Assembly (NCBI RefSeq): GCF_016595495.1
Contig: NZ_JAENIM010000032.1
Span: 1-64,000, forward strand
Source: Persicirhabdus sediminis
Lineage (GTDB): Bacteria; Verrucomicrobiota; Verrucomicrobiia; Verrucomicrobiales; Akkermansiaceae
Length of the DNA stretch: 64,000 bases
Reading direction: 5' to 3'
Positions within the stretch are counted from its first letter, which is position 1, and each line of letters begins with the position of its first letter. Shown here one piece after another: positions 17,414-25,994 of this stretch. The position numbers and the translations under genes are program-made. Under the pieces are notes generated by a model that worked only from the letters and a program-made list of their open reading frames with translations, was not told the DNA's origin and searched no databases.

Positions 17414-17668
17414 ATGGCTCATAAGAAAGGACAAGGTTCCGTAAAGAACGGTCGCGACTCACGCTCTAAGCGTCTTGGCGTGAAAAAGTTCGGCGGTGAA
17501 AAAGTAATCGCAGGTAACATCATCATCCGTCAGCGTGGCACTAAGTGGCACCCAGGCAGAGGCGTTGGAATCGGCAAAGACCACACAATCTTCGCTCTCG
17601 AAGAAGGTCAGGTTTACTTCGACAAAGGTGGTCGCCGCGTTAACGTTGGCGAACTCGCTAGCGCGTAA
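17414..17668 (+). CDS. rpmA: 50S ribosomal protein L27
   Basis: This 84-residue protein has the typical [16 protein letters not shown] start, [35 protein letters not shown] and a short acidic tail. The N-terminus that reaches the peptidyl-transferase centre is intact and shows no Firmicutes-type cleavable extension. A terminator closes the rplU-rpmA operon. Confidence 0.97.
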   Translation: MAHKKGQGSVKNGRDSRSKRLGVKKFGGEKVIAGNIIIRQRGTKWHPGRGVGIGKDHTIFALEEGQVYFDKGGRRVNVGELASA

Positions 17669-17690
17669 GTTGCCAAAAAGAACAATTTCA

Positions 17691-17727
17691 AATGCTCAGC
17701 TGATTCATTCAGCTGAGCATTTTTTTT
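17691..17727 (+). terminator. Terminator of rplU-rpmA
   Basis: A 13-bp stem AATGCTCAGCTGA/TCAGCTGAGCATT with a 5-nt loop is followed by a run of seven T. Confidence 0.93.
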
Positions 17728-17789
17728 GCCTTCATTTCCGCCAGCTGGGTGGATTTATCGACATTTCCCATTGCCATTGGAAGCGGCAC

Positions 17790-17817
17790 TTGTGCTGTGA
17801 GTGATCGCCACTATAAT
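17790..17817 (+). promoter_or_regulatory. Candidate sigma-70-type promoter of the luxE-luxC-like pair
   Basis: TTGTGC at 17790 and a perfect TATAAT at 17812 are separated by 16 bp, between the rpmA terminator and the luxE-like gene. The -10 overlaps the ATG at 17816. If it is used, the transcript would start near 17824 and translation near the in-frame ATG at 17831, almost leaderless. Confidence 0.3.
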
Positions 17818-18895
17818 GCAGCCATCTAAAATGGACGCGATTGTAGACAAAATCACCCGCTGGATTGGCGCACCTGAAAGTGACACCGAGACCAGCTTTG
17901 ACGAGCTAGCCATCGAGCTATTTCATTACCAATTTGCCCATAACATGGCGTATCAGAATTACTGCCGCGCGCTGGGCATCGATACCGCTGAGCAAATTTC
18001 CAGCTGGCGCGACATCCCAGCGGTGACCACGGATGTTTTCAAGCTAGCTGCCCACAACCCGAGCAGCGTGGATATCACCAGCTGCAATCACGTTTTCCAT
18101 ACCTCTGGCACCACGGGAGAAAGTTTTGGTTGTCACTATTTCCCCTCGCTGGACATTTACGAATCATCGATTCTGAGCGCGTGGCACGAGCTCGACCAAC
18201 CCGCCATCAGCCAGCCATTGATCTTCACCAAAAACCACTCATTGAGCCCGCATTCGTCGCTGGTGCACATGTTTGAGTGCTTGCGCCGCAGCTATGCAGC
18301 CAACACTGACGATTCGATTTACCTGATCGACGGTGACGGCCAGCTGGACGTTGATGCCGTGCGCCGCGCTGCCGCGTCGGACAAACCAGTAAGCCTGCTG
18401 GGCACGGCGCTCGCCTTTCTACACCTATTCCAGCTGATGGAAAAATCTGGCGACTCATTCACCCTGCCAGCTGGCAGCTGGGCGTTGGAAACTGGCGGTT
18501 ACAAAGGCAGCCAGTTCTCGCTCAGCAAAGAAGAACTGTACGCGTTGTTTGCGGAAAAACTTGGCCTGCAACCGGACCAGCTAGTCAACGAATACAGCAT
18601 GACCGAGCTGAGCAGCCAGTTTTATACCAGAGGCATTGGCAACGCCCATTGCGGTCCACGATGGACGCGCACACGCGTCATCGACCCAAATACCGGCGCC
18701 GAGGTGGCGCAAGGTGAGCTGGGATATCTGGTGATTTACGATCTGGCAAATGTCCACTCGGTCAGCGCCATCCGCACCCAAGACCTCGCCATTTCCTGCG
18801 GCGAAAACCAATTCATCTTAATAGGCCGCGATCCATCCGCATTGCCGCGCGGGTGCTCACGCAGCGCCCAAGAATCACTGCAAGCCGCCAAATAA
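17816..18895 (+). CDS. luxE: LuxE-like acyl-protein synthetase
   Basis: This 359-residue protein (from the ATG at 17816; GTG 17801 and ATG 17831 are alternatives) is of the LuxE/PaaK adenylate-forming family. It activates a fatty acid with ATP and passes it to its own Cys and then to a LuxC reductase. Visible blocks are FDELAIELFHYQFAHNMAYQNYC, IPAVTTDVFKLA, the nucleotide loop HTSGTTGESFGC at about residue 98, GSWALETGGYKG and QLVNEYSMTELSSQFY. It is followed 19 bp later by the LuxC-like gene. No luciferase or LuxD gene is visible. The symbol marks family membership, not bioluminescence. Confidence 0.85.
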   Translation: MQPSKMDAIVDKITRWIGAPESDTETSFDELAIELFHYQFAHNMAYQNYCRALGIDTAEQISSWRDIPAVTTDVFKLAAHNPSSVDITSCNHVFHTSGTTGESFGCHYFPSLDIYESSILSAWHELDQPAISQPLIFTKNHSLSPHSSLVHMFECLRRSYAANTDDSIYLIDGDGQLDVDAVRRAAASDKPVSLLGTALAFLHLFQLMEKSGDSFTLPAGSWALETGGYKGSQFSLSKEELYALFAEKLGLQPDQLVNEYSMTELSSQFYTRGIGNAHCGPRWTRTRVIDPNTGAEVAQGELGYLVIYDLANVHSVSAIRTQDLAISCGENQFILIGRDPSALPRGCSRSAQESLQAAK

Positions 18896-18914
18896 TTTCC
18901 AGCTAGAAACCACC

Positions 18915-20015
18915 ATGCCTACACCTCTTCACCACCGCGCTAGATTGATTGCCAGAGCGAGCGCACCATTTAGCGAATTCCTCGGCAGCTTCCGCGCCAA
19001 CGACCTCATCCACTGGCTCGACGGCGAGCTGGGCAACCACTCAGCGCTAGGGCATTTCATCCCGCACGGGCGCATCCGCAGCCGCGCCATTCCAGCTAGA
19101 AATATCCTCCACATCGTCAGCGGCAATACCCCGCACGGCGGCATGCAGAGCCTGCTCAACGGGCTCATCCTGGGGGCCTATAATTTTGTCAAAACTCCCT
19201 CAGGCGGCCTGCCGGAGTTGGAAGCCTACGTCGACGCCTTGCCCACTGAGCTAAAATCACTAGTCACTCTGAGCCCGACTATTCCCGACTCGTGGTGGGC
19301 GCGCGCTGATGCGGTGATCGCCACCGGATCCGACGCCAGCATGGCGGAGATTCAGAAAAAAATTCAGCCTGGGCAGAAATTCATCACCCACGGGCACAAG
19401 CTGAGCATTGGCATCATCGCCGAGCCAGCTGGCAAATCGCTGCGCGAACTCGCGCAACTTGCGGTGAATGACATCTGCCGCTACAACCAACACGGCTGCC
19501 TTTCCAGCCAAGCGATTTACGTCAAATCCAGCGATCAGCTCAGCGTGCGTGAATTTGCCAACCAACTGGCCGATGTGATGGCAGAATATGAAATCCAAAA
19601 CCCACGTGGAGAGATCGACATTTCCTCAGCTGGAGCGATCAGCAATGCACGCGAAACCTATCGATTTCTCGCAGCCAACTGCCCCGACGCCGACATCTGG
19701 CAGAGCGCCGATGATACCTCGTGGACGGTGATTTATGAACAATCACCTGTGCTGAAAGCCAGCCCGCTGAACCGCTTCATCTACGTCAGACCTCTGCCCG
19801 ATGATCTCAGCCAGCTCGGCCCCGAGCTGCGCTACTTATCGACTGCGGCTGTCCACCCATTCACTGCGGAAGTCGCCGAGTCATTCAGCCATTTACCAGC
19901 CAGCCGGCTGTGCGCGCTGGGTGAGTCGCAAAACCCAACACTCTTCTGGCACCACGACGGCTATGCATCGATTGCTGAACTCGTCAGCTGGCAGGACATC
20001 GACCTGCCAATGTAA
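18915..20015 (+). CDS. luxC: LuxC-like acyl-CoA/acyl-protein reductase
   Basis: This 366-residue protein is of the LuxC family, aldehyde-dehydrogenase-fold enzymes that reduce thioester-bound acyl groups to aldehydes with NADPH. The blocks ARNILHIVSGNTPHGGMQSL and GLILGAYNFVKTPSGGLPEL form the nucleotide-binding half. The catalytic Cys195 lies in YNQHGCLSSQAIYV. It is shorter than the roughly 480-residue Vibrio enzyme. With the preceding LuxE-like protein it forms a fatty-acid-to-aldehyde module. The aldehyde's destination is unknown, since no decarbonylase, luciferase or polyketide genes are adjacent. Confidence 0.87.
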   Translation: MPTPLHHRARLIARASAPFSEFLGSFRANDLIHWLDGELGNHSALGHFIPHGRIRSRAIPARNILHIVSGNTPHGGMQSLLNGLILGAYNFVKTPSGGLPELEAYVDALPTELKSLVTLSPTIPDSWWARADAVIATGSDASMAEIQKKIQPGQKFITHGHKLSIGIIAEPAGKSLRELAQLAVNDICRYNQHGCLSSQAIYVKSSDQLSVREFANQLADVMAEYEIQNPRGEIDISSAGAISNARETYRFLAANCPDADIWQSADDTSWTVIYEQSPVLKASPLNRFIYVRPLPDDLSQLGPELRYLSTAAVHPFTAEVAESFSHLPASRLCALGESQNPTLFWHHDGYASIAELVSWQDIDLPM

Positions 20016-20136
20016 TTGAGCTGGAGAAATTCCCGCCGCGCACGCCCGTCAGTTGGCCAGCTAAGTAGCTAGCTAGGTGGCGGGAAAATTCACCCTTTCC
20101 ATCGCGCGGGTCAGTTGCTAAATACAGCCATCAGCT

Positions 20137-20364
20137 ATGAGCAGCGAATCACCAATCACGACCACGGGCACCATCATCCAGCGCTACAACAATGGCGTTT
20201 ATCAAGTCTCTCTGCCTAATGGCAAAAAGATCATTGGCCACGTTCCCAGCTACCTTGAGGAGCTACACAGCTCGCTGCAGCCAGAAGATCAGGTGAGTCT
20301 GGAGATGACGCCTTTCGACTTCGAAAAAGGCCGCATTGTAGGCAAAGTGGAAGCGGGAGAATAA
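20137..20364 (+). CDS. Divergent IF-1-like S1/OB-fold protein
   Basis: The 75 residues align over their whole length with translation initiation factor IF-1: GTIIQRYNNGVYQVSLPNGK at the start and PFDFEKGRIVGKV at the end. The usual central HISGKxRxxxIRILPGD segment is replaced by GHVPSYLEELHSSLQPEDQ. This is therefore probably a paralogue, with the canonical infA elsewhere, rather than the primary initiation factor. It lies about 120 bp after the luxC-like gene and has its own terminator. Confidence 0.75.
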   Translation: MSSESPITTTGTIIQRYNNGVYQVSLPNGKKIIGHVPSYLEELHSSLQPEDQVSLEMTPFDFEKGRIVGKVEAGE

Positions 20365-20415
20365 TCCTCTTTCCCAGCTAGTAGATCAGGCGGCACGTTC
20401 CCCCTTTTCCAAGGC

Positions 20416-20462
20416 AAAAAAAATCCACCAGCTGGTCAGGCCATTGGCCATTGCAGCTGGTG
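20416..20462 (-). terminator. Terminator of the hydrazine-synthase-alpha-like unit
   Basis: On the minus strand CACCAGCTG...CAGCTGGTG, with an inner TGGCC pairing, is followed by an eight-T run. It lies beyond the plus-strand terminator of the convergent IF-1-like gene. Confidence 0.8.
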
Positions 20463-20482
20463 AATGATAATTTTCATGTATC

Positions 20483-20513
20483 GGGCAGCTGGTTTCCAGC
20501 TGCCCTATTTTTA
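20483..20513 (+). terminator. Terminator of the IF-1-like gene
   Basis: GGGCAGCTGG/CCAGCTGCCC stem with a 3-nt loop, then TATTTTTA. Confidence 0.82.
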
Positions 20514-20518
20514 TCAAA

Positions 20519-23500
20519 TTACGGCTGACCGTCTTTGATGAACTCCATGATATTGCGTTTCTCGATCTCAGCTTCGCGCTCACGCAGTTTCATGCGCTGC
20601 TCGTAGAATGCTTTCTCTTTGTCGGTCCAAACGTTATTTTCGTCGTATTCACCGATAAATGGCACGTTCAGGTCGATCCAAGCAGCAATCAGGTCTTTCT
20701 CGCGCTTGCTGAGCTTCACATCGTGATGGCCTTTTTCCAGCATCTCGATCATGCCGCTATTCGCAGAGCCAGCGTAGTATGGAGGAGTCGCTTCCACCGT
20801 AGCTAGACGGGTGTAATAATCCACCCACTCGTTTGGCATACCGCTACCCATTTTGCCATCTGGACGTCTGCCCACTTTGAGCAATGTCAGGTATGACTGG
20901 TAGAGCTCGCGCTTCATGGTATTGGCACCACGCTCTTCAACGAGGTCGAACACAGGTGTACGAGTCAGATCAATTTCCTTAGCTTCCTTACCTGGAGCGT
21001 GACATTCAATACAATGTTTGTCCCAGATTGGCTGGATCAGCTTAGCGTAGCTGAATCCTTCCTTGTCGGTTTCATAGAATGGCTTGATCTGCTGAGGCGC
21101 ACTTCTGATTGCCATGTTCACACTTGGCAGTGGCGCATCTTTTTTATCTTCGTGACAACCGATGCAGGAGAAATTCTCACCCGGCATCAGAGTAGCCCAG
21201 CTACGCATGGTCTGCGCGGCGTGGCCATTTTTATCAATCAGCTGAAGGTAGATTGGCTTACGAGCTGGCACTTCAAACATAGCAGAGCCATCTTCGTGCA
21301 CGTCCACTTCACCCAAGATACGCTTGGCATCAAATGTAGCGGAACCCACACCTACTGGAGTCACGGTATGCACACCAAAGCTGGAGTACTTTTTACCAGG
21401 TCCGATTTCGTCGCGAGGAGGTCCCCACAGCGCGCCACCTAGAGTGACAGGCTTGTAGTCGAGCTCGATCACACGGATTTTATCAATGCTACCCGGCTCG
21501 ATGCCTTCAGCACTTGGCCCGTGGTAGACGTTCTGCACGTACATGGTACCTGTGTCCTTCTTGTAATCCACCTTAGATGGCTTCAATACTGGAACTGGAC
21601 GCTCGCGCACAGGAATCGCCTGTAGCACAGACAAGTCGCGGTTAGCAGCTAAGAGCTCGCGAGTGCCGTCGCGCTGCATGTAGTAGAGCTTGTAGCGCAT
21701 GTGCTCTGGCTCCTTACGCTTATCAACAAACCCCCTTTTAGTGGTCATGTAGCCACCTAGTGGGCTGTAGCTGATGAGGAAGTCATTTTCGCTAAATGGA
21801 TATGGATAAGAATACTGATCCCCTTCACGTCCGTAGTGGTCACCACCACGACGTTTCTTCTCGTGATCCCAGCCAATGAACTCCAGACCTTCATATTTCT
21901 GACGGCCCTTGTGGATATCAATTTCCACCAGCTTACCACCCTGAGAGGTATGGTAACCACCAGCAATACCTAGCACCTTGTGGCTGCCTGGTACGGCGCG
22001 TGTGTGCTGAAAGCTAGTCGGCTCGGCAGTTTGGTTCCCGTAGAACTCAGTCTGGTTGGTACCATCTGGGTTCATCGCAAACAATGAGTGAGCGTAAGTC
22101 TGACCACGGTCGTTGTAGTCACGGCGGTTGTAAACCACACGTCCATCATTGAGCATGGTAGCCTGAGTGGTATTCGTTTGGTCAAAACCGACACGGCGCT
22201 GGTACTTACCATCCTTGTTCATCAGGAAGAAGTTGGAGCAATCACCCCAGCCACATGTCACATCCTGCACAATGCGGGATGAGTTGAATATGATGTCACC
22301 ATTTGGCAGATAAGTTGGCTCGATGTCAGCACCGTAGTTTTCGTCATCTGTCAGCGCGCGGATCTCACGCGATGCTAGGTCCATTTCGTAAATGCAATAG
22401 TTGCCAGTTTCTGGCGCACTTTCTGCGATCGTACCAATTGATCGATTAGTCTTACGCCAAGCAAATAGCAACCTTTTGGCATCAAATGACAGCTCTGGGT
22501 CGCGCACGATGCCACCTTTAGAGTCGAACAATAATTCATCTTTAGCAAAGTGGCCATTGCCCTCAGGCGAGAGGTCGATGATGCGCAACTGAGATTCACC
22601 TACAGGCAAACCTTCGGTTTCAGTTTGCGTATAGATACCAGCGACCGATCCAAAGTTTTGGTGAGTGGCGTAAATGATCTGCTGCGTCTCGTTGAGCAGC
22701 GGAGCAATGCGATCTTGGCGGCGCACCTTACATGCATCCACATACAGCTGGAGCAATTCACTACTGCCAGCGCCTTGACCACTCTTCACCAAAGCATCGA
22801 GTTTCTTAGCTACCTTAGCGCCTTTGTCGCCAAGGTCATTGATCACCTCTTTGACGAGTTTGACTTCAAGCTCAGCAGAGCGGTTTGCATCAAAGTAATT
22901 TGTGAAATCCTTACGGGCATCATAAACGCCGCTGCCGAGCTCTCCGTGAATTTGGTTGTCTTGCAGAAACCAATCCATCTCATGTGGGTAATCTGCCCAC
23001 ATTTGCTTGCCATCATCAGTATGCAAGTAGAACTCAAGCAGTTCACCTTCATAGGTGCGATAAGCCACGATTTCATCCGAGTTCACCTTAGAGCGCAGGT
23101 TGGCCATAGAAGCCGCCCAGCTACCCTTATTTTCGTAGAGCTTCGGAAACATATCGGTCTCCGGTGGAGCTGCGGCTTTGGTGAAGCGAAGTTGTCTGAA
23201 ATTGATAAATGCGTGCACATGCTTGGCGCTCGTTTTCAGCTCGATCGTATGAGTGCCTGCCTCCAACTCCAACTCCCCCATGGAAACCAAGCGGTAATCT
23301 GACCAATCGTCACCATTTGGTAAATGTCTATGCAAGACACGCTCGCCATTCACCCACAGCTCAGCTGGTACTCCGCGCTGAGCTGCGTACTCGATGAGCA
23401 TATTGCGCTTCATCTTCTCAGGCACCTCAAATGACCACTTAGCCACCGCATTGCCTGGCCAACTTGTAATCTGGCTATCTTCGCCTCTAGTCACATGCGC

Positions 23501-23620
23501 CTTTGGCCCATCAAAGGTGACATCTTTTGGGAGACAATAAAGATCGCCATCAGCTCCCAGTGCCAGCGACATGCTGAGCATGGAAACAGCAATAATCCCC
23601 GTTCCTATATATTTTCTCAT
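20519..23620 (-). CDS. Exported dihaem protein with hydrazine-synthase-alpha-like domain
   Basis: This 1033-residue protein has a signal peptide at residues 1-22 (cleavage near LALGAD). The N-terminal part resembles a carbohydrate- or PA14-like beta-sandwich (NMLIEYAAQRGVPAELWVNG). The centre is a TolB/WD40-type propeller (DPELSFDAKRLLFAW, EPTYLPNGDIIFNSSR, QATMLNDGRVVYNR). The blocks RERPVPVLKPSKVDY to ENFSCIGCHE match the HzsA-related middle region. Two CxxCH haem sites are present: CIGCH 819-823 and CIECH 870-874. True hydrazine synthase needs beta and gamma subunits that are absent here, so anammox chemistry is not implied. It is translationally coupled to the preceding propeller gene. 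Confidence 0.85.
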   Translation of the reverse strand: MRKYIGTGIIAVSMLSMSLALGADGDLYCLPKDVTFDGPKAHVTRGEDSQITSWPGNAVAKWSFEVPEKMKRNMLIEYAAQRGVPAELWVNGERVLHRHLPNGDDWSDYRLVSMGELELEAGTHTIELKTSAKHVHAFINFRQLRFTKAAAPPETDMFPKLYENKGSWAASMANLRSKVNSDEIVAYRTYEGELLEFYLHTDDGKQMWADYPHEMDWFLQDNQIHGELGSGVYDARKDFTNYFDANRSAELEVKLVKEVINDLGDKGAKVAKKLDALVKSGQGAGSSELLQLYVDACKVRRQDRIAPLLNETQQIIYATHQNFGSVAGIYTQTETEGLPVGESQLRIIDLSPEGNGHFAKDELLFDSKGGIVRDPELSFDAKRLLFAWRKTNRSIGTIAESAPETGNYCIYEMDLASREIRALTDDENYGADIEPTYLPNGDIIFNSSRIVQDVTCGWGDCSNFFLMNKDGKYQRRVGFDQTNTTQATMLNDGRVVYNRRDYNDRGQTYAHSLFAMNPDGTNQTEFYGNQTAEPTSFQHTRAVPGSHKVLGIAGGYHTSQGGKLVEIDIHKGRQKYEGLEFIGWDHEKKRRGGDHYGREGDQYSYPYPFSENDFLISYSPLGGYMTTKRGFVDKRKEPEHMRYKLYYMQRDGTRELLAANRDLSVLQAIPVRERPVPVLKPSKVDYKKDTGTMYVQNVYHGPSAEGIEPGSIDKIRVIELDYKPVTLGGALWGPPRDEIGPGKKYSSFGVHTVTPVGVGSATFDAKRILGEVDVHEDGSAMFEVPARKPIYLQLIDKNGHAAQTMRSWATLMPGENFSCIGCHEDKKDAPLPSVNMAIRSAPQQIKPFYETDKEGFSYAKLIQPIWDKHCIECHAPGKEAKEIDLTRTPVFDLVEERGANTMKRELYQSYLTLLKVGRRPDGKMGSGMPNEWVDYYTRLATVEATPPYYAGSANSGMIEMLEKGHHDVKLSKREKDLIAAWIDLNVPFIGEYDENNVWTDKEKAFYEQRMKLREREAEIEKRNIMEFIKDGQP

Positions 23621-23621
23621 C

Positions 23622-24557
23622 TTATCTAATTGATTTGTTGTTTGCTTTTCCGTCTTTCAAAACTTGCACGTGTGTTGGTCGTCCGAATTTGTCATCTGCC
23701 TCAATAGCCCATAACACATCTTTATCGCGGTTCACCGCAATCACCATATGTGAGCTATTAAAAATAGCCAAAACCATGGTTCCGTCTGGCTGGATTTCCG
23801 CCCCAGCGCAGAAGGTCATGTTGATGTCAGGCAGGTCAGAGTTCTTCAGCTCCCAGACAACTTTGCCCTCTGGGGTGATTTCGCAAAAAGAGCTATTGTA
23901 GCCACCGCCGACAAACAGGTTGCCATTTTCCAGCTCGACTGCGGAATGCAGCGCACGCCACTCCACCCCTTGTCGTTTCATGGTTTGCGGCGTGATCTTG
24001 CGCAGCACCTTGCCGTCTTTATCTAGCTCGTAGAGTGTATTTTCCTGCTTGGCTACCAGCCAGAATGTGCCGCGGTCGGTTTTCCGCAAGCTACGGAACT
24101 GACCGTGATGATTGCCAGCTACTTTAAATTCAAACTGCTCGGCCACTTTTCCATCAACGCCCACATGAACTAAGCGGCTATTGCCCCCTTCAGCAATCCA
24201 TACAGAACCATCATCCATCAAGTGGCCGTTGTGCAGCTCAACCTTATTGGTATTGCCCAGAGCTGGCGCGGTGTAGCTAGTTGTCGGCTTACCATCGGCA
24301 TCGGTCATCACCCAGAGGTCACCACCAGACGCAGCGATACCACCATTATCCAGCATCCATGCATCCTGACATGAGCCGGTGAGCTTTACTCGTTGGGAAA
24401 TGCTACCGTCTGGCTCACGGACTACCGCTTCTCGCTTGTTATAAACAGCCAGTAATAGTTGCGGCACATCAGCCGCTGACAGCGCCATGCTTGACGCTAA
24501 TGCCGCAATCATTGCGGTAGATAGACAGTATTTTGTGGATTTCATGATCATTTGCAA
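23622..24557 (-). CDS. Exported beta-propeller protein (arylsulfotransferase/NHL-like repeats)
   Basis: This 311-residue protein has an N-terminal signal peptide ending near SSMALSAAD. Repeats follow of the type GHLMDDGSVWIAEGGNSRLVHV, RKTDRGTFWLVAKQENTLYELDKDGKVL, AVELENGNLFVGGGYNSSFCEITPEGKVVWEL and EIQPDGTMVLAIFNSSHMVIAV. These are blades of a six- or seven-bladed propeller. Its stop lies 1 bp from the start of the dihaem gene, so the two are cotranscribed, translationally coupled and probably act together outside the cytoplasm. No catalytic motif is evident. Confidence 0.8.
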   Translation of the reverse strand: MQMIMKSTKYCLSTAMIAALASSMALSAADVPQLLLAVYNKREAVVREPDGSISQRVKLTGSCQDAWMLDNGGIAASGGDLWVMTDADGKPTTSYTAPALGNTNKVELHNGHLMDDGSVWIAEGGNSRLVHVGVDGKVAEQFEFKVAGNHHGQFRSLRKTDRGTFWLVAKQENTLYELDKDGKVLRKITPQTMKRQGVEWRALHSAVELENGNLFVGGGYNSSFCEITPEGKVVWELKNSDLPDINMTFCAGAEIQPDGTMVLAIFNSSHMVIAVNRDKDVLWAIEADDKFGRPTHVQVLKDGKANNKSIR

Positions 24558-24877
24558 TGGCTCCTCAAGGGGTGCTTGGTTGATGAAAAAGCGTCACCGA
24601 GTCAATCGATTATACAATTACCTCTCCATAGACACCTGAGCCCCCTTGGTAGTTCGCTTCTATGCTATTAGGTATACTATGAAACCTATCGTGCACATGT
24701 GCAAACTAAGTCAGAAATCCCGCACATCCTGCTACTCCCAGAACCTCTAGTACCATGTCATTTTTCACATATTCCCAATTCGTCAAACTCTATACCTAAA
24801 TCGCCACAGGCCACACAATACGCTTTGCACGCCAGCTCAAGCGCCACATAGTGCAGCTCACCCACCGCTTCACCCAC
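24558..24877. other. Divergent intergenic region
   Basis: About 320 bp lie between the exported propeller/dihaem unit and a glycosyltransferase on the other strand. It must hold both promoters. AT-rich words such as TATACT occur, but no box pair with acceptable spacing can be chosen. A GTG at 24851 is an alternative glycosyltransferase start. Confidence 0.35.
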
Positions 24878-25837
24878 ATGCATACTCGATTTCAAACCAA
24901 GGTCAGCTGCCAGCTGAGCATTGTCGTACCGATGTTCAACGAACAAGATGTCGTCGGAGTCTTTTTTGACACCATCATCCCACAGCTGGAGCTCGCCACT
25001 GATGACTACGAAATCGTCTGCGTGAATGACGGCAGCATCGATAGCACCTGGGAAAAACTGCAAGCGCACGCCAAACAAAACCCGCGCATCAAGCTCATCG
25101 ACCTATCGCGCAACTTTGGCAAAGAAATCGCCCTCACCGCGGGCCTCGACCACTCAGCTGGCCGCGCCACCATCCCTATTGACTGCGATCTGCAAGACCC
25201 ACCCGAGCTCATCCCCCAGATGTTTGAAAAATGGCAGCAAGGCTACCACGTCGTGCTCGCCCGCCGTATCGACCGCTCCAGCGACTCGCGTTCCAAACGC
25301 TGGACGTCTGGCAATTTCTACAAAATCATGGGCAAGTTCTCCGAAATCGAGCTGCCACAAAACGTCGGAGATTTCCGCCTTATCGACCGCAAAGCGCTGG
25401 ACGTGCTCAATAGCTACCCAGAAAGATCGCGTTTCATGAAAGGGCTATTCGCCTCGCTCGGATTCCGCGAGTATACGCTCGATTACACCCGCCCTGAGCG
25501 CGCCGCTGGCACCACCAAATGGAACTATCGCAAACTCTTCCAGCTGGCGATGGAAGGCTTCATCTCCTTCACCTCATTCCCTCTCAAAGTCTGGTCCTAC
25601 ATTGGTGCTACCATCGCCCTAATCGCCTTCGCATTTGGTGGCTGGATGGTCTTCAAAACCATGATGTGGGGAGTTGATGTGCCCGGTTACGCCTCACTCA
25701 TGGTCGTCACCTGCATCATGTCTGGGCTCATCTTGCTCAGCCTTGGCGTCATCGGCGAATACCTCGCGCGCATATTCACCGAGGTCAAAGGCAGGCCCAT
25801 CTACATCGTCATGGAGCGCGAAGGGTTTGATGAGTAA
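24878..25837 (+). CDS. Family 2 glycosyltransferase, GtrB/DPM1-like, membrane-anchored
   Basis: The protein is about 319 residues from the ATG at 24878 (a GTG at 24851 is in frame). The GT-A domain shows LSIVVPMFNEQDVV, VCVNDGSIDST, LSRNFGKEIALTAGLDHS, IDCDLQDPPELI (DxD-type motif) and GDFRLIDRKALDVL. Two C-terminal membrane helices follow (WSYIGATIALIAFAFGGWMVF and MVVTCIMSGLILLSLGVIGEYLARI). This is the layout of enzymes that load a sugar onto undecaprenyl phosphate on the inner face of the membrane. Sugar and acceptor are unknown. Confidence 0.9.
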   Translation: MHTRFQTKVSCQLSIVVPMFNEQDVVGVFFDTIIPQLELATDDYEIVCVNDGSIDSTWEKLQAHAKQNPRIKLIDLSRNFGKEIALTAGLDHSAGRATIPIDCDLQDPPELIPQMFEKWQQGYHVVLARRIDRSSDSRSKRWTSGNFYKIMGKFSEIELPQNVGDFRLIDRKALDVLNSYPERSRFMKGLFASLGFREYTLDYTRPERAAGTTKWNYRKLFQLAMEGFISFTSFPLKVWSYIGATIALIAFAFGGWMVFKTMMWGVDVPGYASLMVVTCIMSGLILLSLGVIGEYLARIFTEVKGRPIYIVMEREGFDE

Positions 25838-25994
25838 TTTTAGAATGCAAAATAGTGCATGAAAATTCCAGCCAGACGCAGAATGGTGAAGACCAAATAG
25901 AGTCTTTCATCGTCCCAGAATTCACAGCTCTCTATTCACCACACACTCTTCAAAGGCTTGCAGATTGGGCGGGGTATGATATGAGCAAAGCACC

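Noticed and set aside
17816-20015. Bioluminescence operon
   Set aside because: No luxA, luxB or luxD homologue is present; only the acyl-activation and reductase families are supported.
22550-23302. 250-codon plus-strand frame
   Set aside because: It lies opposite the dihaem exported protein, whose motifs are certain; no domain is seen in the shadow frame.
20519-23620. Anammox hydrazine synthase
   Set aside because: Only an alpha-like protein is present; beta/gamma subunits and other anammox genes are absent, and HzsA-like proteins are common in non-anammox PVC bacteria.
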